Source: Marinomonas spartinae
Lineage (GTDB): Bacteria; Pseudomonadota; Gammaproteobacteria; Pseudomonadales; Marinomonadaceae
Assembly (NCBI RefSeq): GCF_016461715.1
Contig: NZ_JAEMUI010000023.1
Location: forward strand, 21,418 to 85,417
Direction of reading: 5' to 3'
DNA length: 64,000 bases
Shown: positions 27,445 to 36,471 of the stretch, one piece after another
Layout: each line of letters begins with the position of its first letter
How positions within the stretch are numbered: the first letter of the stretch is position 1
The notes under the pieces: model-generated
Database searches by the model: none
What the model was told of the DNA's origin: nothing
The model's input: the letters and a program-made list of their open reading frames with translations, nothing else
Position numbers and translations under genes: made by a program

Positions 27445-28746
27445 TTATGCCAAGTTTTCAACACGAATGCGCTGTACAGTTCCTGCGACATCCGGTAAAG
27501 CTTCGATGGAAGCAATCGCGGCATTCATATTTCGTTCTTTCACATCATGCGTCATGATCACCAGAGGCACCAGTTCACTGCCTTCACGCTCGCGCTGGAT
27601 AATGGATTCGATACTAATCTCATTCGATGACAAGATTTGGGTAATGGTTGCCAATACCCCGGCACGATCTTTAATGGTCATATTCAAGAAGAAGCCACAC
27701 TCAATTTCTTCTACTGACAAAACGTCCGTATCAGACAACGCATCGGCTTGGAAAGCCAAATGTGGCACACGGTTATGGGGATCCGACGTTAACGTACGGG
27801 CAACATCGATGACATCGGCCACCACAGAGGATCCGGTAGGTAATCCGCCCGCTCCCGCACCATAGGTCAGTGTTGGACCAACCGCATCCCCTTTGACCAT
27901 GACGGCATTCATCACGCCATTAACATTGGCCAACAAATGTTTATGGGAAATCAGCGTAGGATGAACTCGCAATTCAATACCTGTTTTGGAGCGACGCGCA
28001 ATACCTAGGTGTTTTACGGCATAGCCTAAATCATCAGCAAAGGCCACATCTTCCGCCGTAATGCGACTGATACCTTCGGTGTAGGTTTTCTCAAACTGCA
28101 GCGGTATGCCAAAGGCGATGGACGCCAGAATCGTCAACTTGTGTGCGGCATCAATGCCTTCAATGTCAAAAGTCGGATCGGCTTCGGCATACCCTAATGC
28201 TTGGGCTTCAGCCAACACGTCATCAAAATCACGACCTTTTTCACTCATTTCAGACAGAATGAAGTTACCAGTACCATTGATGATGCCTGCCAACCATTCA
28301 ATACGGTTCGCCGACAAGCCTTCGCGCAAAGATTTAATAATGGGAATACCGCCAGCGACGGCCGCTTCAAAGGCAATCATAACGCCTTTTTCGCGAGCTC
28401 GGGCAAACAGCTCATTGCCATGCTCCGCAATCAAAGCCTTGTTCGCCGTCACAACGTGTTTACCGTTCTCAATCGCCGTTAATACCAGCTCTTTCGCCAC
28501 GGATGTGCCACCGATCAACTCCAGCACAATATCAATATCTGGGTTGTTGGCAACATCAAAAATATCACGAGTCACCTTAATTCCCGTGGTATCACAAGCA
28601 TCATTATCACGCCGGGTACCCACTTGCTCGATCACAATACTGCGGCCAACACGCCTGGTAATCTCTTCGGCATTCCTGCGAAGAATATTAAAACTGCCAG
28701 ACCCTACTGTTCCCAGCCCACAAATCCCGACTTTTACCGGTTCCAA
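27445..28746 (-). CDS. hom: Homoserine dehydrogenase
   Basis: NAD(P)H-dependent reduction of aspartate semialdehyde to homoserine, shared by threonine and methionine synthesis. It is 433 residues and monofunctional, with no aspartokinase part. Regions: nucleotide-binding VGICGLGTVGSGSFNIL, VVTANKALIAEHG with the substrate-loop lysine, FEAAVAGGIPIIKSLREGL, GIINGTGNFILSEM, and a C-terminal ACT domain (MTIKDRAGVLATITQIL) that would carry threonine feedback. It is the first gene of hom-thrC, with a good sigma-70 promoter at 28811-28839. Confidence 0.96.
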   Translation of the reverse strand: MEPVKVGICGLGTVGSGSFNILRRNAEEITRRVGRSIVIEQVGTRRDNDACDTTGIKVTRDIFDVANNPDIDIVLELIGGTSVAKELVLTAIENGKHVVTANKALIAEHGNELFARAREKGVMIAFEAAVAGGIPIIKSLREGLSANRIEWLAGIINGTGNFILSEMSEKGRDFDDVLAEAQALGYAEADPTFDIEGIDAAHKLTILASIAFGIPLQFEKTYTEGISRITAEDVAFADDLGYAVKHLGIARRSKTGIELRVHPTLISHKHLLANVNGVMNAVMVKGDAVGPTLTYGAGAGGLPTGSSVVADVIDVARTLTSDPHNRVPHLAFQADALSDTDVLSVEEIECGFFLNMTIKDRAGVLATITQILSSNEISIESIIQREREGSELVPLVIMTHDVKERNMNAAIASIEALPDVAGTVQRIRVENLA

Positions 28747-28810
28747 AACTACACCCCACAGAGACAGTTTGTTTTTTATAAGACTCGTTCAAAAATTGCC
28801 ATTTAAGATC

Positions 28811-28839
28811 ATTATACCGCCACCATCCAGCAAACCCAA
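28811..28839 (-). promoter_or_regulatory. Sigma-70 promoter for hom-thrC
   Basis: On the minus strand a TTGGGT -35 (28834-28839) is separated by exactly 17 bp from a perfect TATAAT -10 (28811-28816). The start would fall near 28804, leaving a leader of about 58 nt. I saw no threonine-rich leader peptide in it. Confidence 0.7.
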
Positions 28840-28891
28840 CGCTGAAACAACTGAAGACACTGCATGTTTGGTGGAATATTTTGCAATAACA

Positions 28892-29632
28892 CTATAACCC
28901 AAGTTCTTTTGCTAATACGTTCGCGGGCAAATAACCAGGCACAAATTTACCATTACTCAAAATCATCGTTGGTGTACCACGAACCCCAACGTCATTACCT
29001 AAATTGTAATCAGAAGCAACGGGGTTAGCACAGGTATTTTCAGGGATATCCTCCCCCTCTGTCGCTTTCGTGAACCATTCCTGAGGGTTATCAGAACACC
29101 ATACACTGACCATTTTTTTGTAAGCAGGAGAGCCGATCCCGGCTCGCGGATAGGCAAGGTAGCGAACAGTAATCCCCATTTTATTTAATTCCGGCACCTC
29201 TTTGTGCAGCATACGGCAGTAAGCACAATCCACATCCGTAAAAACGGTTATATGAGCTTTTTCATTTTTTGCTTTAAACACAATCATTTTGGAAACCGGT
29301 AACGACTCAATTTTAGCCAGTTTCTCTTGCTGAGTTTCATTCTCGATTTGCGAGCCGTCAATTTTATACATATCTCCAACAATGAAATATTTTCCATCAG
29401 GACTCATATGCAACGTTGGACCATCTTTTAGTTCAACGGTATAGAGATTTATCCCCTTATGAAACGCCATACTATCAATCGAATATTGCGGTAAAGCGCG
29501 TTTAATCGCCGCTTTGACTTCATCCGCCCCCGCTTGCGCGGCATTAGAAAAAAATACAAAAGAAAAAAGAGAAGCAAGAGTAACAAAGAACGATACTCTA
29601 GATAGAAGCGAACGAGGATTCATCATGAACAC
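28892..29632 (-). CDS. dsbC: Thiol:disulfide interchange protein DsbC
   Basis: Periplasmic disulfide isomerase. It is 246 residues from ATG 29632; other ATGs at 29626 and 29623 are possible. A signal peptide is clear (LSRVSFFVTLASLFSFVFF then AAQA). The N-terminal dimerisation domain spans about 35-100. A thioredoxin fold follows with VFTDVDCAYCRMLH (active cysteines about 136 and 139) and the cis-proline loop GTPTMI. The active site is CAYC instead of the common CGYC. It lies between rplS and hom; in many Gammaproteobacteria dsbC is followed by hom-thrC as here. Confidence 0.95.
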   Translation of the reverse strand: MFMMNPRSLLSRVSFFVTLASLFSFVFFSNAAQAGADEVKAAIKRALPQYSIDSMAFHKGINLYTVELKDGPTLHMSPDGKYFIVGDMYKIDGSQIENETQQEKLAKIESLPVSKMIVFKAKNEKAHITVFTDVDCAYCRMLHKEVPELNKMGITVRYLAYPRAGIGSPAYKKMVSVWCSDNPQEWFTKATEGEDIPENTCANPVASDYNLGNDVGVRGTPTMILSNGKFVPGYLPANVLAKELGL

Positions 29633-29687
29633 CTTAAATAATCAAAATACAAAGACTATTAGGCCACAATAGAGCATATTGGTTCCA

Positions 29688-29719
29688 TAAAAAAAGGCGA
29701 CTTTCGTCGCCTTTTTTTA
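29688..29719 (-). terminator. Rho-independent terminator after rplS
   Basis: Stem AAAAAGGCGA/TCGCCTTTTT (about 29688-29700 with 29707-29719), with long A and T tracts, closes the rpsP-rimM-trmD-rplS operon just past the rplS stop. Confidence 0.9.
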
Positions 29720-29730
29720 ATGCAGAAAAA

Positions 29731-30093
29731 TTAACGTTTCGCCAATTTTTCTTTAATACGTGCTGATTTACCAGAACGCTCGCGTAGGTAGTAGATCTTA
29801 GCCTGACGCACGTCACCGCGACGTTTCACTTCGATGCTTTCAACCAATGGGCTGTAAACTTGGAAAGCACGCTCTACACCGATACCGCTAGAGATTTTAC
29901 GAACGGTAAATGCAGAGTTAAGACCGCGGTTACGCTTAGCAATTACAACGCCTTCATAGGCCTGTAGACGCTCGCGTGAACCTTCTTTTACTTTAACTTG
30001 GACAACAACCGTGTCACCAGGGCCGAAGGCTGGGACATCTTTTGTCATCTGTTCAGCTTCAAGCTGCTGAATCAGTTTAGTTTTATTACTCAT
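29731..30093 (-). CDS. rplS: 50S ribosomal protein L19
   Basis: Ribosomal protein of 120 residues at the 30S-50S interface. It has the standard L19 stretches [38 protein letters not shown] and [20 protein letters not shown], with the basic C-terminus [19 protein letters not shown]. It is the last gene of the rpsP-rimM-trmD-rplS operon, 69 bp after trmD. Confidence 0.98.
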   Translation of the reverse strand: MSNKTKLIQQLEAEQMTKDVPAFGPGDTVVVQVKVKEGSRERLQAYEGVVIAKRNRGLNSAFTVRKISSGIGVERAFQVYSPLVESIEVKRRGDVRQAKIYYLRERSGKSARIKEKLAKR

Positions 30094-30162
30094 GGATGTG
30101 ACTCCTAATGATATGGTTTCTTATCAGCATGAAGGTTCTTCTGTCTGATAAGCTCGCAATTC

Positions 30163-30915
30163 CTACTCTGCCGAGGTTGAATCTTCAGTTTCGCGAATAA
30201 ACTCTTCTAACAACTTTTGCTGTTCCTTGTCCAACTCAAGGTCTTGCAAAAGGTCTGGCCGGCGTTGCCAAGTTCTTCCGAGCTTTTGCTTTAATCGCCA
30301 GCGTCTGATCTCCTCGTGGTTGCCACTAAGTAGTACAGAAGGGACAGGTTGACCATCCAAAACTTCTGGGCGAGTGTAATGCGGACAGTCCAACAACCCA
30401 TCAGCAAACGAATCTTCGTCCGCCGAGGCCTGCTTTCCAAGCACTCCGGGTACCATACGAAATACAGCATCCATGAGCACCATTGCCGGCAATTCACCGC
30501 CACTTAGGACAAAGTCGCCAATCGACCATTCTTCATCAATCTCAGATTGAATCAAACGCTCATCAACGCCTTCATAACGGCCTGCTACCAGAATAAATTC
30601 TGCTTGTTTAGCAAGCTGTTGCACGCCTTCTTGCGTTAGCGTACGCCCTTGAGGGGACAGATAAATAACTTTTGCGTTGGGTACCAATAATTTAGCACTT
30701 GCAATCGCATCTTTGAGAGGCTGAACTTTCATCAGCATCCCTGGACCACCACCATAAGGCCGATCATCTACTGTTTTATGTCTGTCATGGGTAAAGTCTC
30801 GGGGATTTATAAAATCCATCTCGACTAAACCAGACTTAATGGCTCTGCCCGTCACACCATATTGGGTAATGGCTTGAAACATTTCCGGAAAAAGCGATAT
30901 CACGCTAACCTTCAC
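30163..30915 (-). CDS. trmD: tRNA (guanine(37)-N1)-methyltransferase TrmD
   Basis: SPOUT methyltransferase that makes m1G37 in tRNAs, preventing frameshifts. It is 250 residues. It starts [20 protein letters not shown] in pieces (VISLFPEMF). Motifs: [44 protein letters not shown], and the knot segment [17 protein letters not shown]. It is third in the rpsP operon, between rimM (21 bp) and rplS. Confidence 0.98.
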   Translation of the reverse strand: MKVSVISLFPEMFQAITQYGVTGRAIKSGLVEMDFINPRDFTHDRHKTVDDRPYGGGPGMLMKVQPLKDAIASAKLLVPNAKVIYLSPQGRTLTQEGVQQLAKQAEFILVAGRYEGVDERLIQSEIDEEWSIGDFVLSGGELPAMVLMDAVFRMVPGVLGKQASADEDSFADGLLDCPHYTRPEVLDGQPVPSVLLSGNHEEIRRWRLKQKLGRTWQRRPDLLQDLELDKEQQKLLEEFIRETEDSTSAE

Positions 30916-30936
30916 GTAGCGACCTCAGTTTGTCAG

Positions 30937-31482
30937 TTAAAATTCCGGATCCCAATCGACCACCATTTCCTGCTGTTCTAGATTAATCTCTAAAACATAA
31001 GTACCTGGTGCATAAGGAATCAGGCGTTCTTCACGATCAAAACTGCCTTCACACGCACGGATAACAAGAACATCGTTTGCACCGGTTTCCATCAGTTGAG
31101 AAACCTTCCCTAAGAGGACACCCTCTTTGGTTGTAACCCTAAGACCTTCCAGCTGACTCCAGTAATAATCACCTTCCTCTAATGCTGGGAGCTCTTTGGC
31201 ATCAATGTAGATGTCTAACCCACAGAGTTCTTTTACTTGATCTCTGTCGCTATAACCTTTTACCGATGCCACCAAGCCGCGACCTTGCAGACGCCCTTGG
31301 TTTAGTTCAACGGTCTTCCACCCACTAGGAGTTTTCAACCACCAATGCTTGTAATCGAAAATTCCTCGCATTGGGTCAGTGTGTGAATATAACTTCACCC
31401 ACCCTTTAACACCATAAACTGATGTAATGCGTCCAACCACAAGGGCTTGCTCAGGAGCGGCCGCTTGCTTTAATTGAGACAT
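30937..31482 (-). CDS. rimM: 16S rRNA processing protein RimM
   Basis: Binds S19 and assists 30S head maturation. It is 181 residues with an N-terminal RimM domain (VVGRITSVYGVKGWVKLYSHTDP; key GRI...GxxGWVK) and a C-terminal PRC-barrel domain (YWSQLEGLRVTTKEGVLLG through RLIPYAPGTYVLEINL). Second in the rpsP operon, 15 bp after rpsP. Confidence 0.97.
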   Translation of the reverse strand: MSQLKQAAAPEQALVVGRITSVYGVKGWVKLYSHTDPMRGIFDYKHWWLKTPSGWKTVELNQGRLQGRGLVASVKGYSDRDQVKELCGLDIYIDAKELPALEEGDYYWSQLEGLRVTTKEGVLLGKVSQLMETGANDVLVIRACEGSFDREERLIPYAPGTYVLEINLEQQEMVVDWDPEF

Positions 31483-31497
31483 AGCACTACCTCAGTA

Positions 31498-31746
31498 TTA
31501 AGCGTTTTTGCCAGCTTCTTTAACAAGCTGAGCAGCACGGTCAGAAAGTTGAGCGCCTTGGCTAACCCAATGGTTTACGCGATCTAGATCGATGCGTAGA
31601 CGTTCTTCTTGACCACGAGCGATAGGGTTAAAGAAACCCAAACGTTCGATATAACGACCATCACGAGCACGACGGCTATCAGCCACGTTCAAATGATAGA
31701 ATGGGCGCTTTTTAGAGCCACCACGAGAAAGACGAATAGTTACCAT
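31498..31746 (-). CDS. rpsP: 30S ribosomal protein S16
   Basis: 82-residue S16: [21 protein letters not shown] is the N-terminal signature (core [13 protein letters not shown]), followed by GFFNPIA and [16 protein letters not shown]. It is the first gene of the conserved rpsP-rimM-trmD-rplS operon. Confidence 0.98.
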   Translation of the reverse strand: MVTIRLSRGGSKKRPFYHLNVADSRRARDGRYIERLGFFNPIARGQEERLRIDLDRVNHWVSQGAQLSDRAAQLVKEAGKNA

Positions 31747-31822
31747 ATGATTGGTTCCTTATTGCTTAACGAAACACCCCTTGCCGAGTCGATTTTTGAC
31801 TCATACTACAAGAAGGCGGCAT

Positions 31823-31851
31823 ATTCTAGTCGATTAACCAGAAAAACAAAA
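31823..31851 (-). promoter_or_regulatory. Possible promoter of the rpsP operon
   Basis: On the minus strand TAGAAT (31823-31828) could be a -10. TTTTGT at 31846-31851 (17-bp spacing) is a weak -35, and the T-run belongs also to the terminator before it. A GC-rich discriminator (GCCGCC) follows, as in growth-rate-controlled promoters. The leader also has a small GAGTC/GACTC hairpin (31786-31802). Confidence 0.4.
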
Positions 31852-31868
31852 GGGCGAATTGCTCGCCC
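31842..31868 (-). terminator. Second terminator after ffh
   Basis: On the minus strand a 6-bp stem GGGCGA/TCGCCC (31852-31857 with 31863-31868) is followed by TTTTGTTTTT. It lies just downstream of the first ffh terminator. Confidence 0.65.
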
Positions 31869-31873
31869 AGACA

Positions 31874-31902
31874 GTAAAAACGGCAGTTTTTTAACTGCCG
31901 TT
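31874..31902 (-). terminator. First terminator after ffh
   Basis: A 10-bp stem AACGGCAGTT/AACTGCCGTT (31879-31888 with 31893-31902), then a T run on the minus strand. Confidence 0.85.
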
Positions 31903-31943
31903 AATAAAAACAAGAAGATACATTAAAAATTTAGGGAACATAT

Positions 31944-33311
31944 CTAAAATTTAGGGAAATTTCCGCCGCCAGGCATCATTCCACCCAAGCCACGCATCAT
32001 TTTCTTCATACCACCTTTTGCGGACATCTTCTTCATCATCTTTTGCATTTGCTTATGCTGTTTTAAAAGACGATTTAAATCTTGGATCTGCAATCCCGCA
32101 CCCGTTGAGATACGTTTTTTACGGGAGCCATTAATAACATCCGGATTACGACGTTCTCCAGGGGTCATGGAGTTAATCAAAGCTTCCATTTGAACGAACA
32201 TTTTATCGTTCACTTTGTCTTGAATATTACCAAGCTGCCCCATACCTGGGAGCTTATCCAACATGGAGCTCATGCCCCCCATATTTTTCATTTGCTGAAG
32301 CTGCTCTTTAAAGTCTTCTAAATCAAAGCCTTTACCTTTTTTCAGTTTCCCAGCAAGCTTTTCTGCTTTTTCTTTATCAATCTTTTGCTCTGCTTCCTCT
32401 ATTAAGGAAAGCATATCGCCCATCCCCAGAATACGGGATGCCAAACGATCAGGGTGGAAAGGTTCTAACGCGCTCGTTTTCTCCCCTACACCTAAGAATT
32501 TAATGGGTTTACCAGTAATATGGCGAACCGACAACGCTGCACCACCACGGGCATCACCGTCGGTCTTGGTTAAAATCACCCCTGTCAGGGGTAACACATC
32601 CCCAAACGCCTTCGCGGTATTTGCCGCATCCTGCCCCGTCATGGCATCGACAACAAAAAGCGTCTCAATTGGATTAATGGCATCGTGTAACGCTTTAATC
32701 TCCGCCATCATATCGTCATCAATAGCCAAACGACCTGCAGTATCGACAATCAATACATCTTTATGGGCTTTTTTGGCGTAATCGATGGCATTGTTCGCAA
32801 TATCAATCGGTTTTTGTGTCAAATCACTGGGAATAAAATCCGCCCCAACCTCACTGGCAAGGGTTTCAAGCTGTTTGATTGCAGCAGGGCGATAAACGTC
32901 AGCACTGACCACTGATACCGATTTTTTGTGACGCTCCTTTAGATACTTAGCCAATTTTGCAACCGAGGTGGTTTTACCCGCCCCTTGCAAACCTGCCATC
33001 AAGATCACTGCAGGACGGGCAGCTCGGAGATTCAGTTCGTCATTGGCTTGGCCCATGACGTTTTCCAACTCTTGCTTAACAATCTTAAGAAAGACTTGGC
33101 CTGGACTTAAACTTTTTGTGACTTCGGTACCCACGGCGCGCTCTTTGACCGCCGCAATAAAATCTTTAACAACAGGCAGAGCAACATCGGCTTCAAGAAG
33201 CGCCATACGCACTTCACGCAGTACGTCTTTGATATTGTCTTCTGTTAATTTGGCACGACCTCGAATACGATCAAGCGAGGAGGTTAAGCGATTCGATAAA
33301 TTGTCGAACAT
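31944..33311 (-). CDS. ffh: Signal recognition particle protein Ffh
   Basis: GTPase that with 4.5S RNA targets membrane proteins co-translationally. It is 455 residues (E. coli 453). The N domain is at 1-90. The G domain has the P-loop GLQGAGKTTSVAKLA, DVYRPAAIKQLE, DTAGRLAID and TKTDGDARGGAALS. The methionine-rich M domain ends MRGLGGMMPGGG, with RKKRISTGAGLQIQDLNRLLKQ. The frame opens 15 codons earlier, but MFDNLSNRLTSSL is the family start, so ATG 33311 is used. Divergent to ypjD, a conserved arrangement. Confidence 0.98.
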   Translation of the reverse strand: MFDNLSNRLTSSLDRIRGRAKLTEDNIKDVLREVRMALLEADVALPVVKDFIAAVKERAVGTEVTKSLSPGQVFLKIVKQELENVMGQANDELNLRAARPAVILMAGLQGAGKTTSVAKLAKYLKERHKKSVSVVSADVYRPAAIKQLETLASEVGADFIPSDLTQKPIDIANNAIDYAKKAHKDVLIVDTAGRLAIDDDMMAEIKALHDAINPIETLFVVDAMTGQDAANTAKAFGDVLPLTGVILTKTDGDARGGAALSVRHITGKPIKFLGVGEKTSALEPFHPDRLASRILGMGDMLSLIEEAEQKIDKEKAEKLAGKLKKGKGFDLEDFKEQLQQMKNMGGMSSMLDKLPGMGQLGNIQDKVNDKMFVQMEALINSMTPGERRNPDVINGSRKKRISTGAGLQIQDLNRLLKQHKQMQKMMKKMSAKGGMKKMMRGLGGMMPGGGNFPKF

Positions 33312-33439
33312 GTTGCCCTCAAAATTTGCTCTATTATGGAAAAAACCTTCATTCACGGTTTAACCAAGGTGAAATTCACCCTATTATAACGGATAAATGA
33401 TTGTCACCCTATACCTTTACTAATGGATCTATCAGTTTC

Positions 33440-34207
33440 ATGACTCAATTATCGCTTTGGCTTGCCTGTATTGCATGTTTTACCTCTGGCATCACCTACT
33501 ACTTTTGCCCTAAAGCGCGCCCTACACAGCTTATTGGTGCACTTGCCATCGCGCTACATGCCTATGCGTTATCCCTCACACTGCTTGATAGAAATGGTTT
33601 TACTTTTTTAACCATCGGATTGTTAATTGCCGTGATTGGCAATGCGCTATTGTGGTTTAGTAGCCGAGATAAAGATTTATCTCTTCTTATGGCAATTTCG
33701 TTTCCGCTGACGGCCATTATTATTGCCTTGAATGCGATTCAGCCTTGGAACCTACATGAATTGCATAGTAATTCTTGGGGCACCAGCATCCATATATTAA
33801 TTGCGTGTGTCGCCTACAGTTTATTTACCGCCGCCTGTGGTGTGGGAATTTTATTATCCATCCAAGAATACCAACTCAAAAATCATAAGTTAAAACAACT
33901 TCTTAGAGTACCGCCACTGCAGGTGCTGGAACGCTTAATGTTTGAATTCATCTGGGCGGCTTTTATTTTCTTAACGGCAGCCATCGCTACCGGTTTCTAC
34001 TTCATTGAGGATATTTTTGCCCAGCATATGGTTCACAAAACCTTCTTCACCATCGCTTCTTGGTTTGTCTTTGCAGGATTGCTGATTGGCAGACGTTATG
34101 CTGGATGGCGCGGCCAGTTGGCCGTCAAGCTCACACTCAGTGGCTTTTTCTTGCTTATGTTAGGCTATTTTGGCAGTCAAATTGCGTTACAAATTATTAT
34201 GCATTAA
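33440..34207 (+). CDS. ypjD: CcsA/HemX-type cytochrome c assembly family membrane protein (YpjD)
   Basis: Inner-membrane protein of 255 residues with about eight hydrophobic segments. It belongs to the family that includes CcsA/CcmC-like assembly factors. Features are WGTSIHILIACVAYSLFTAACG with a conserved histidine and ATGFYFIEDIFAQHMVHKTFFTIASW with further histidines, which in relatives handle heme. The open frame extends 13 codons further from a TTG, but ATG 33440 (MTQLSLWLACIACF) fits the first membrane helix. YpjD's precise role is unknown. Its place between ffh and a CorB-type gene is conserved across Gammaproteobacteria. Confidence 0.85.
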   Translation: MTQLSLWLACIACFTSGITYYFCPKARPTQLIGALAIALHAYALSLTLLDRNGFTFLTIGLLIAVIGNALLWFSSRDKDLSLLMAISFPLTAIIIALNAIQPWNLHELHSNSWGTSIHILIACVAYSLFTAACGVGILLSIQEYQLKNHKLKQLLRVPPLQVLERLMFEFIWAAFIFLTAAIATGFYFIEDIFAQHMVHKTFFTIASWFVFAGLLIGRRYAGWRGQLAVKLTLSGFFLLMLGYFGSQIALQIIMH

Positions 34208-34290
34208 CGTCTAATACCATAAAGTCATTTGACAGCAACTTTTTAAGCACTAATAATCCCTTTTATCTTAACAATTGAGGCAGTCCCTTC

Positions 34291-35547
34291 TTGAACGATG
34301 TTCCCTTAAGTATTCTCGGTGGCATACTTTTTAGTCTAATCTTAATTTCCGCCTTTTTCTCTAGCTCAGAAACAGGCATGCTGACCTTGAACAAGTACCG
34401 TCTGAAGCATCTGGTGAAAAACAAAAACCGCACGGCAATGCGAGTCAGCAAATTACTCGAGCGCCCAGATCGCCTACTTGGCCTTATTCTGATCGGCAAT
34501 AACTTTGTTAATATTTTAGCGTCTGCGATCGCAACCATTATTGCTGTGCGCATTTGGGGCGATGCTGGTGTCGCCATTGCCACAGCCGCGCTCACATTGA
34601 TTGTCCTTATCTTCGCCGAAGTGACCCCCAAAACCATGGCGGCACTTCACCCCGAAAAAGTTGCTTTTGCTGCATCCTGGCTGCTGTCGATACTGCTGAA
34701 AGTGTTTTACCCTATTGTCGTTTTTGTTAACAGCCTATCTAACGGCTTATTACGGATTTTTGGTGTACATACCATCCAGAATGACCAAAACAAGTTAGAC
34801 TCTGAAGAGCTTCGCACAGTAGTTAACGAAGCAAGCGGTTTGATTCCAGCCGCTCACCAAGAAATGCTGTTGTCGATTTTAGACCTTGAAAAAGTCTCCG
34901 TAGAAGACATCATGATTCCTCGCAATGACGTGGTAGGCATTGACATTGAAGACAGCATTGAAGAAATCATTGAGCAAGTCTGTAACAGCCGCCATACCCG
35001 CATGCCTGTTTATAATGGCGAGCTTAATAAAGTCATCGGTATTCTTCATTCCCGTCGTGCAGCTACTTTCCTACAAGACCCAAATCCGTCGAAAGCGGCG
35101 TTATTAAAAGCCACCGTTGAGCCCTACTTTATTCCAGAGAGCACTTCTCTTAATACAGTCTTATTGAACTTTCAAAAAGATCACCAACAAATGGGTATCG
35201 TGGTGGACGAATACGGTGATGTTCAAGGTATCGCCGCATTAGAAGATGTGTTAGAAGAAATTGTCGGGGAATTCACCCCTCCTACACAAGACGAAGAAGA
35301 AGAGATCCAACCTCTTGAAGACGGCTCCTTTAGAATTGAGGGCTCGACACACATTCGAGACATCAATAAAACCCTAGAATGGCATTTACCGACCGATGGT
35401 CCAAAAACACTGAATGGCCTGATTATTGAGACCCTAGAATTTATTCCTGAACACCCTATTAGTTTATGGGTAGGTCACTACCAGATTGAAATTCAAGAAA
35501 TAGAAGATAAGGTTGTTAAATTCGCCAAGCTCAAGCTCAAACGCTAA
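34291..35547 (+). CDS. CNNM/CorB-type transporter with CBS pair (HlyC/CorC family)
   Basis: Membrane protein of 418 residues. An N-terminal CNNM/DUF21 domain (about 1-190) contains SAFFSSSETGMLTLNKYRLKHL (core FFSSSETGMLTLN), LIGNNFVNILASA and FAEVTPKTMAAL. Two CBS domains (about 200-330) include VSVEDIMIPRNDVVGID and MGIVVDEYGDVQGIAALEDVLEEIVGE in part. A CorC_HlyC domain ends the protein. Family members are implicated in magnesium/cobalt efflux. The start is TTG 34291: the next upstream in-frame codon block ends in a TGA at 34276, and GAGG at 34277-34280 is well placed. E. coli YfjD (CorB) sits in the same position. Confidence 0.9.
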   Translation: MNDVPLSILGGILFSLILISAFFSSSETGMLTLNKYRLKHLVKNKNRTAMRVSKLLERPDRLLGLILIGNNFVNILASAIATIIAVRIWGDAGVAIATAALTLIVLIFAEVTPKTMAALHPEKVAFAASWLLSILLKVFYPIVVFVNSLSNGLLRIFGVHTIQNDQNKLDSEELRTVVNEASGLIPAAHQEMLLSILDLEKVSVEDIMIPRNDVVGIDIEDSIEEIIEQVCNSRHTRMPVYNGELNKVIGILHSRRAATFLQDPNPSKAALLKATVEPYFIPESTSLNTVLLNFQKDHQQMGIVVDEYGDVQGIAALEDVLEEIVGEFTPPTQDEEEEIQPLEDGSFRIEGSTHIRDINKTLEWHLPTDGPKTLNGLIIETLEFIPEHPISLWVGHYQIEIQEIEDKVVKFAKLKLKR

Positions 35548-35576
35548 GCTCAAGTGAAAACGTTAAGGATGTACCC

Positions 35577-36122
35577 ATGAGATTTTGTCCAAACTGCGGT
35601 CATGCCGTGAATATGACGATACCAGAAGGCGATAATCGAGAACGCGCCGTATGTCCTCAGTGTGACTTTATCGACTATGATAACCCAAGACTTATCACAG
35701 GTACTCTCCCCCTCTATAAGGGCAAAGTACTCTTGTGCAAACGCAATATAGAACCTCGTTTTGGCTACTGGACGTTACCCGCAGGCTTTATGGAAAACCA
35801 GGAAACCACAAGAGAAGGCGCTCTGCGCGAAACACTTGAAGAGAGCGGCTCCAATGCGACCTGCAAGCAAGCATTTAGCATGATTAGCATTCCGCACATT
35901 AACCAAATTCATTTGTTTTACCTTGCAGAACTTGAACAAGACGACTTTCATGCCACAGAAGAAAGCTCGGAAGTCGCCTTATTTGATCTAGATAACATCC
36001 CATGGGATGAATTAGCCTTTAGCAGCGTCAGCAAAACACTCAATTTCTTTATTGAAGACCATAAAAAAGGCCATTATGGTTTTCATGAAGATACCATTCT
36101 ATTTAACGTTGTATCGGAATAA
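35577..36122 (+). CDS. Nudix hydrolase with N-terminal zinc ribbon
   Basis: Cytoplasmic hydrolase of 181 residues. An N-terminal zinc ribbon uses two CxxC pairs (FCPNCGHAV and VCPQCDFID). A Nudix domain follows with GFMENQETTREGALRETLEESG, abbreviated here to its box residues G...E...REtLEEsG, around residues 70-92. The layout resembles NudC-type and COG1051 proteins that act on NADH, ADP-ribose or related nucleotides; substrate unknown. Its 3' end overlaps the convergent gene at 36103 by 20 bp. Confidence 0.88.
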   Translation: MRFCPNCGHAVNMTIPEGDNRERAVCPQCDFIDYDNPRLITGTLPLYKGKVLLCKRNIEPRFGYWTLPAGFMENQETTREGALRETLEESGSNATCKQAFSMISIPHINQIHLFYLAELEQDDFHATEESSEVALFDLDNIPWDELAFSSVSKTLNFFIEDHKKGHYGFHEDTILFNVVSE

Positions 36123-36411
36123 TATGATAAGCCACTTCCTCATAAGGGTGTGAGGACAGCAAGGCATTAATTGCGCTCTGCTTGACATCTTCTTGCAGCA
36201 GCATTTCAACACGATACTCACAGATGTGTGAAATCTCATTCACTTTCCCAGAGTGCGGGTCTGCCCCCTCAAGAGGTCGAAACTGCCCCTCTCCTTTAAT
36301 CTGCCAGCAATAATGATCATAGTTCCCTAATGACCCAGCCCCCACAGAAAACAACGCCTGTTTTACTTTATCTAAATCTGTTTCTGGCACATAAAATATG
36401 AGTGAATACAT
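36103..36411 (-). CDS. YqfO-like (NIF3 insert domain) small protein
   Basis: 102-residue protein resembling the PII/CutA-like insert domain of YqfO/NIF3 proteins. MYSLIFYVPETDLDKVKQALF is the first strand-helix (core FYVPETDLDKVKQALF), then GAGSLGNYDHYCWQIKGEGQF and a C-terminal SHPYEEVAYHIIPI. The shape suggests a trimeric ligand-binding ferredoxin-like fold; function unknown. ATG 36411 is preferred over an upstream in-frame start eight codons earlier. It overlaps the Nudix gene tail to tail. Confidence 0.85.
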   Translation of the reverse strand: MYSLIFYVPETDLDKVKQALFSVGAGSLGNYDHYCWQIKGEGQFRPLEGADPHSGKVNEISHICEYRVEMLLQEDVKQSAINALLSSHPYEEVAYHIIPIQR

Positions 36412-36471
36412 AAAACTCTCCTTAGTTATTAACAAATTATTATTAAAGGTAAAGCCATTTTCAACGCACCA

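Noticed and set aside
28747..28810. Threonine attenuator leader peptide before hom
   Set aside because: I found no short ORF rich in threonine or isoleucine codons and no terminator/antiterminator pair in the 58-nt leader.
28106..28897. 263-residue open frame on the plus strand opposite hom
   Set aside because: It is antisense to a clear homoserine dehydrogenase and has a serine/proline-rich composition with no motif; it is a codon-bias shadow.
32968..33363. 131-residue plus-strand frame opposite ffh
   Set aside because: It is a shadow of the ffh G/N domain with serine/arginine-rich content and no homology pattern.
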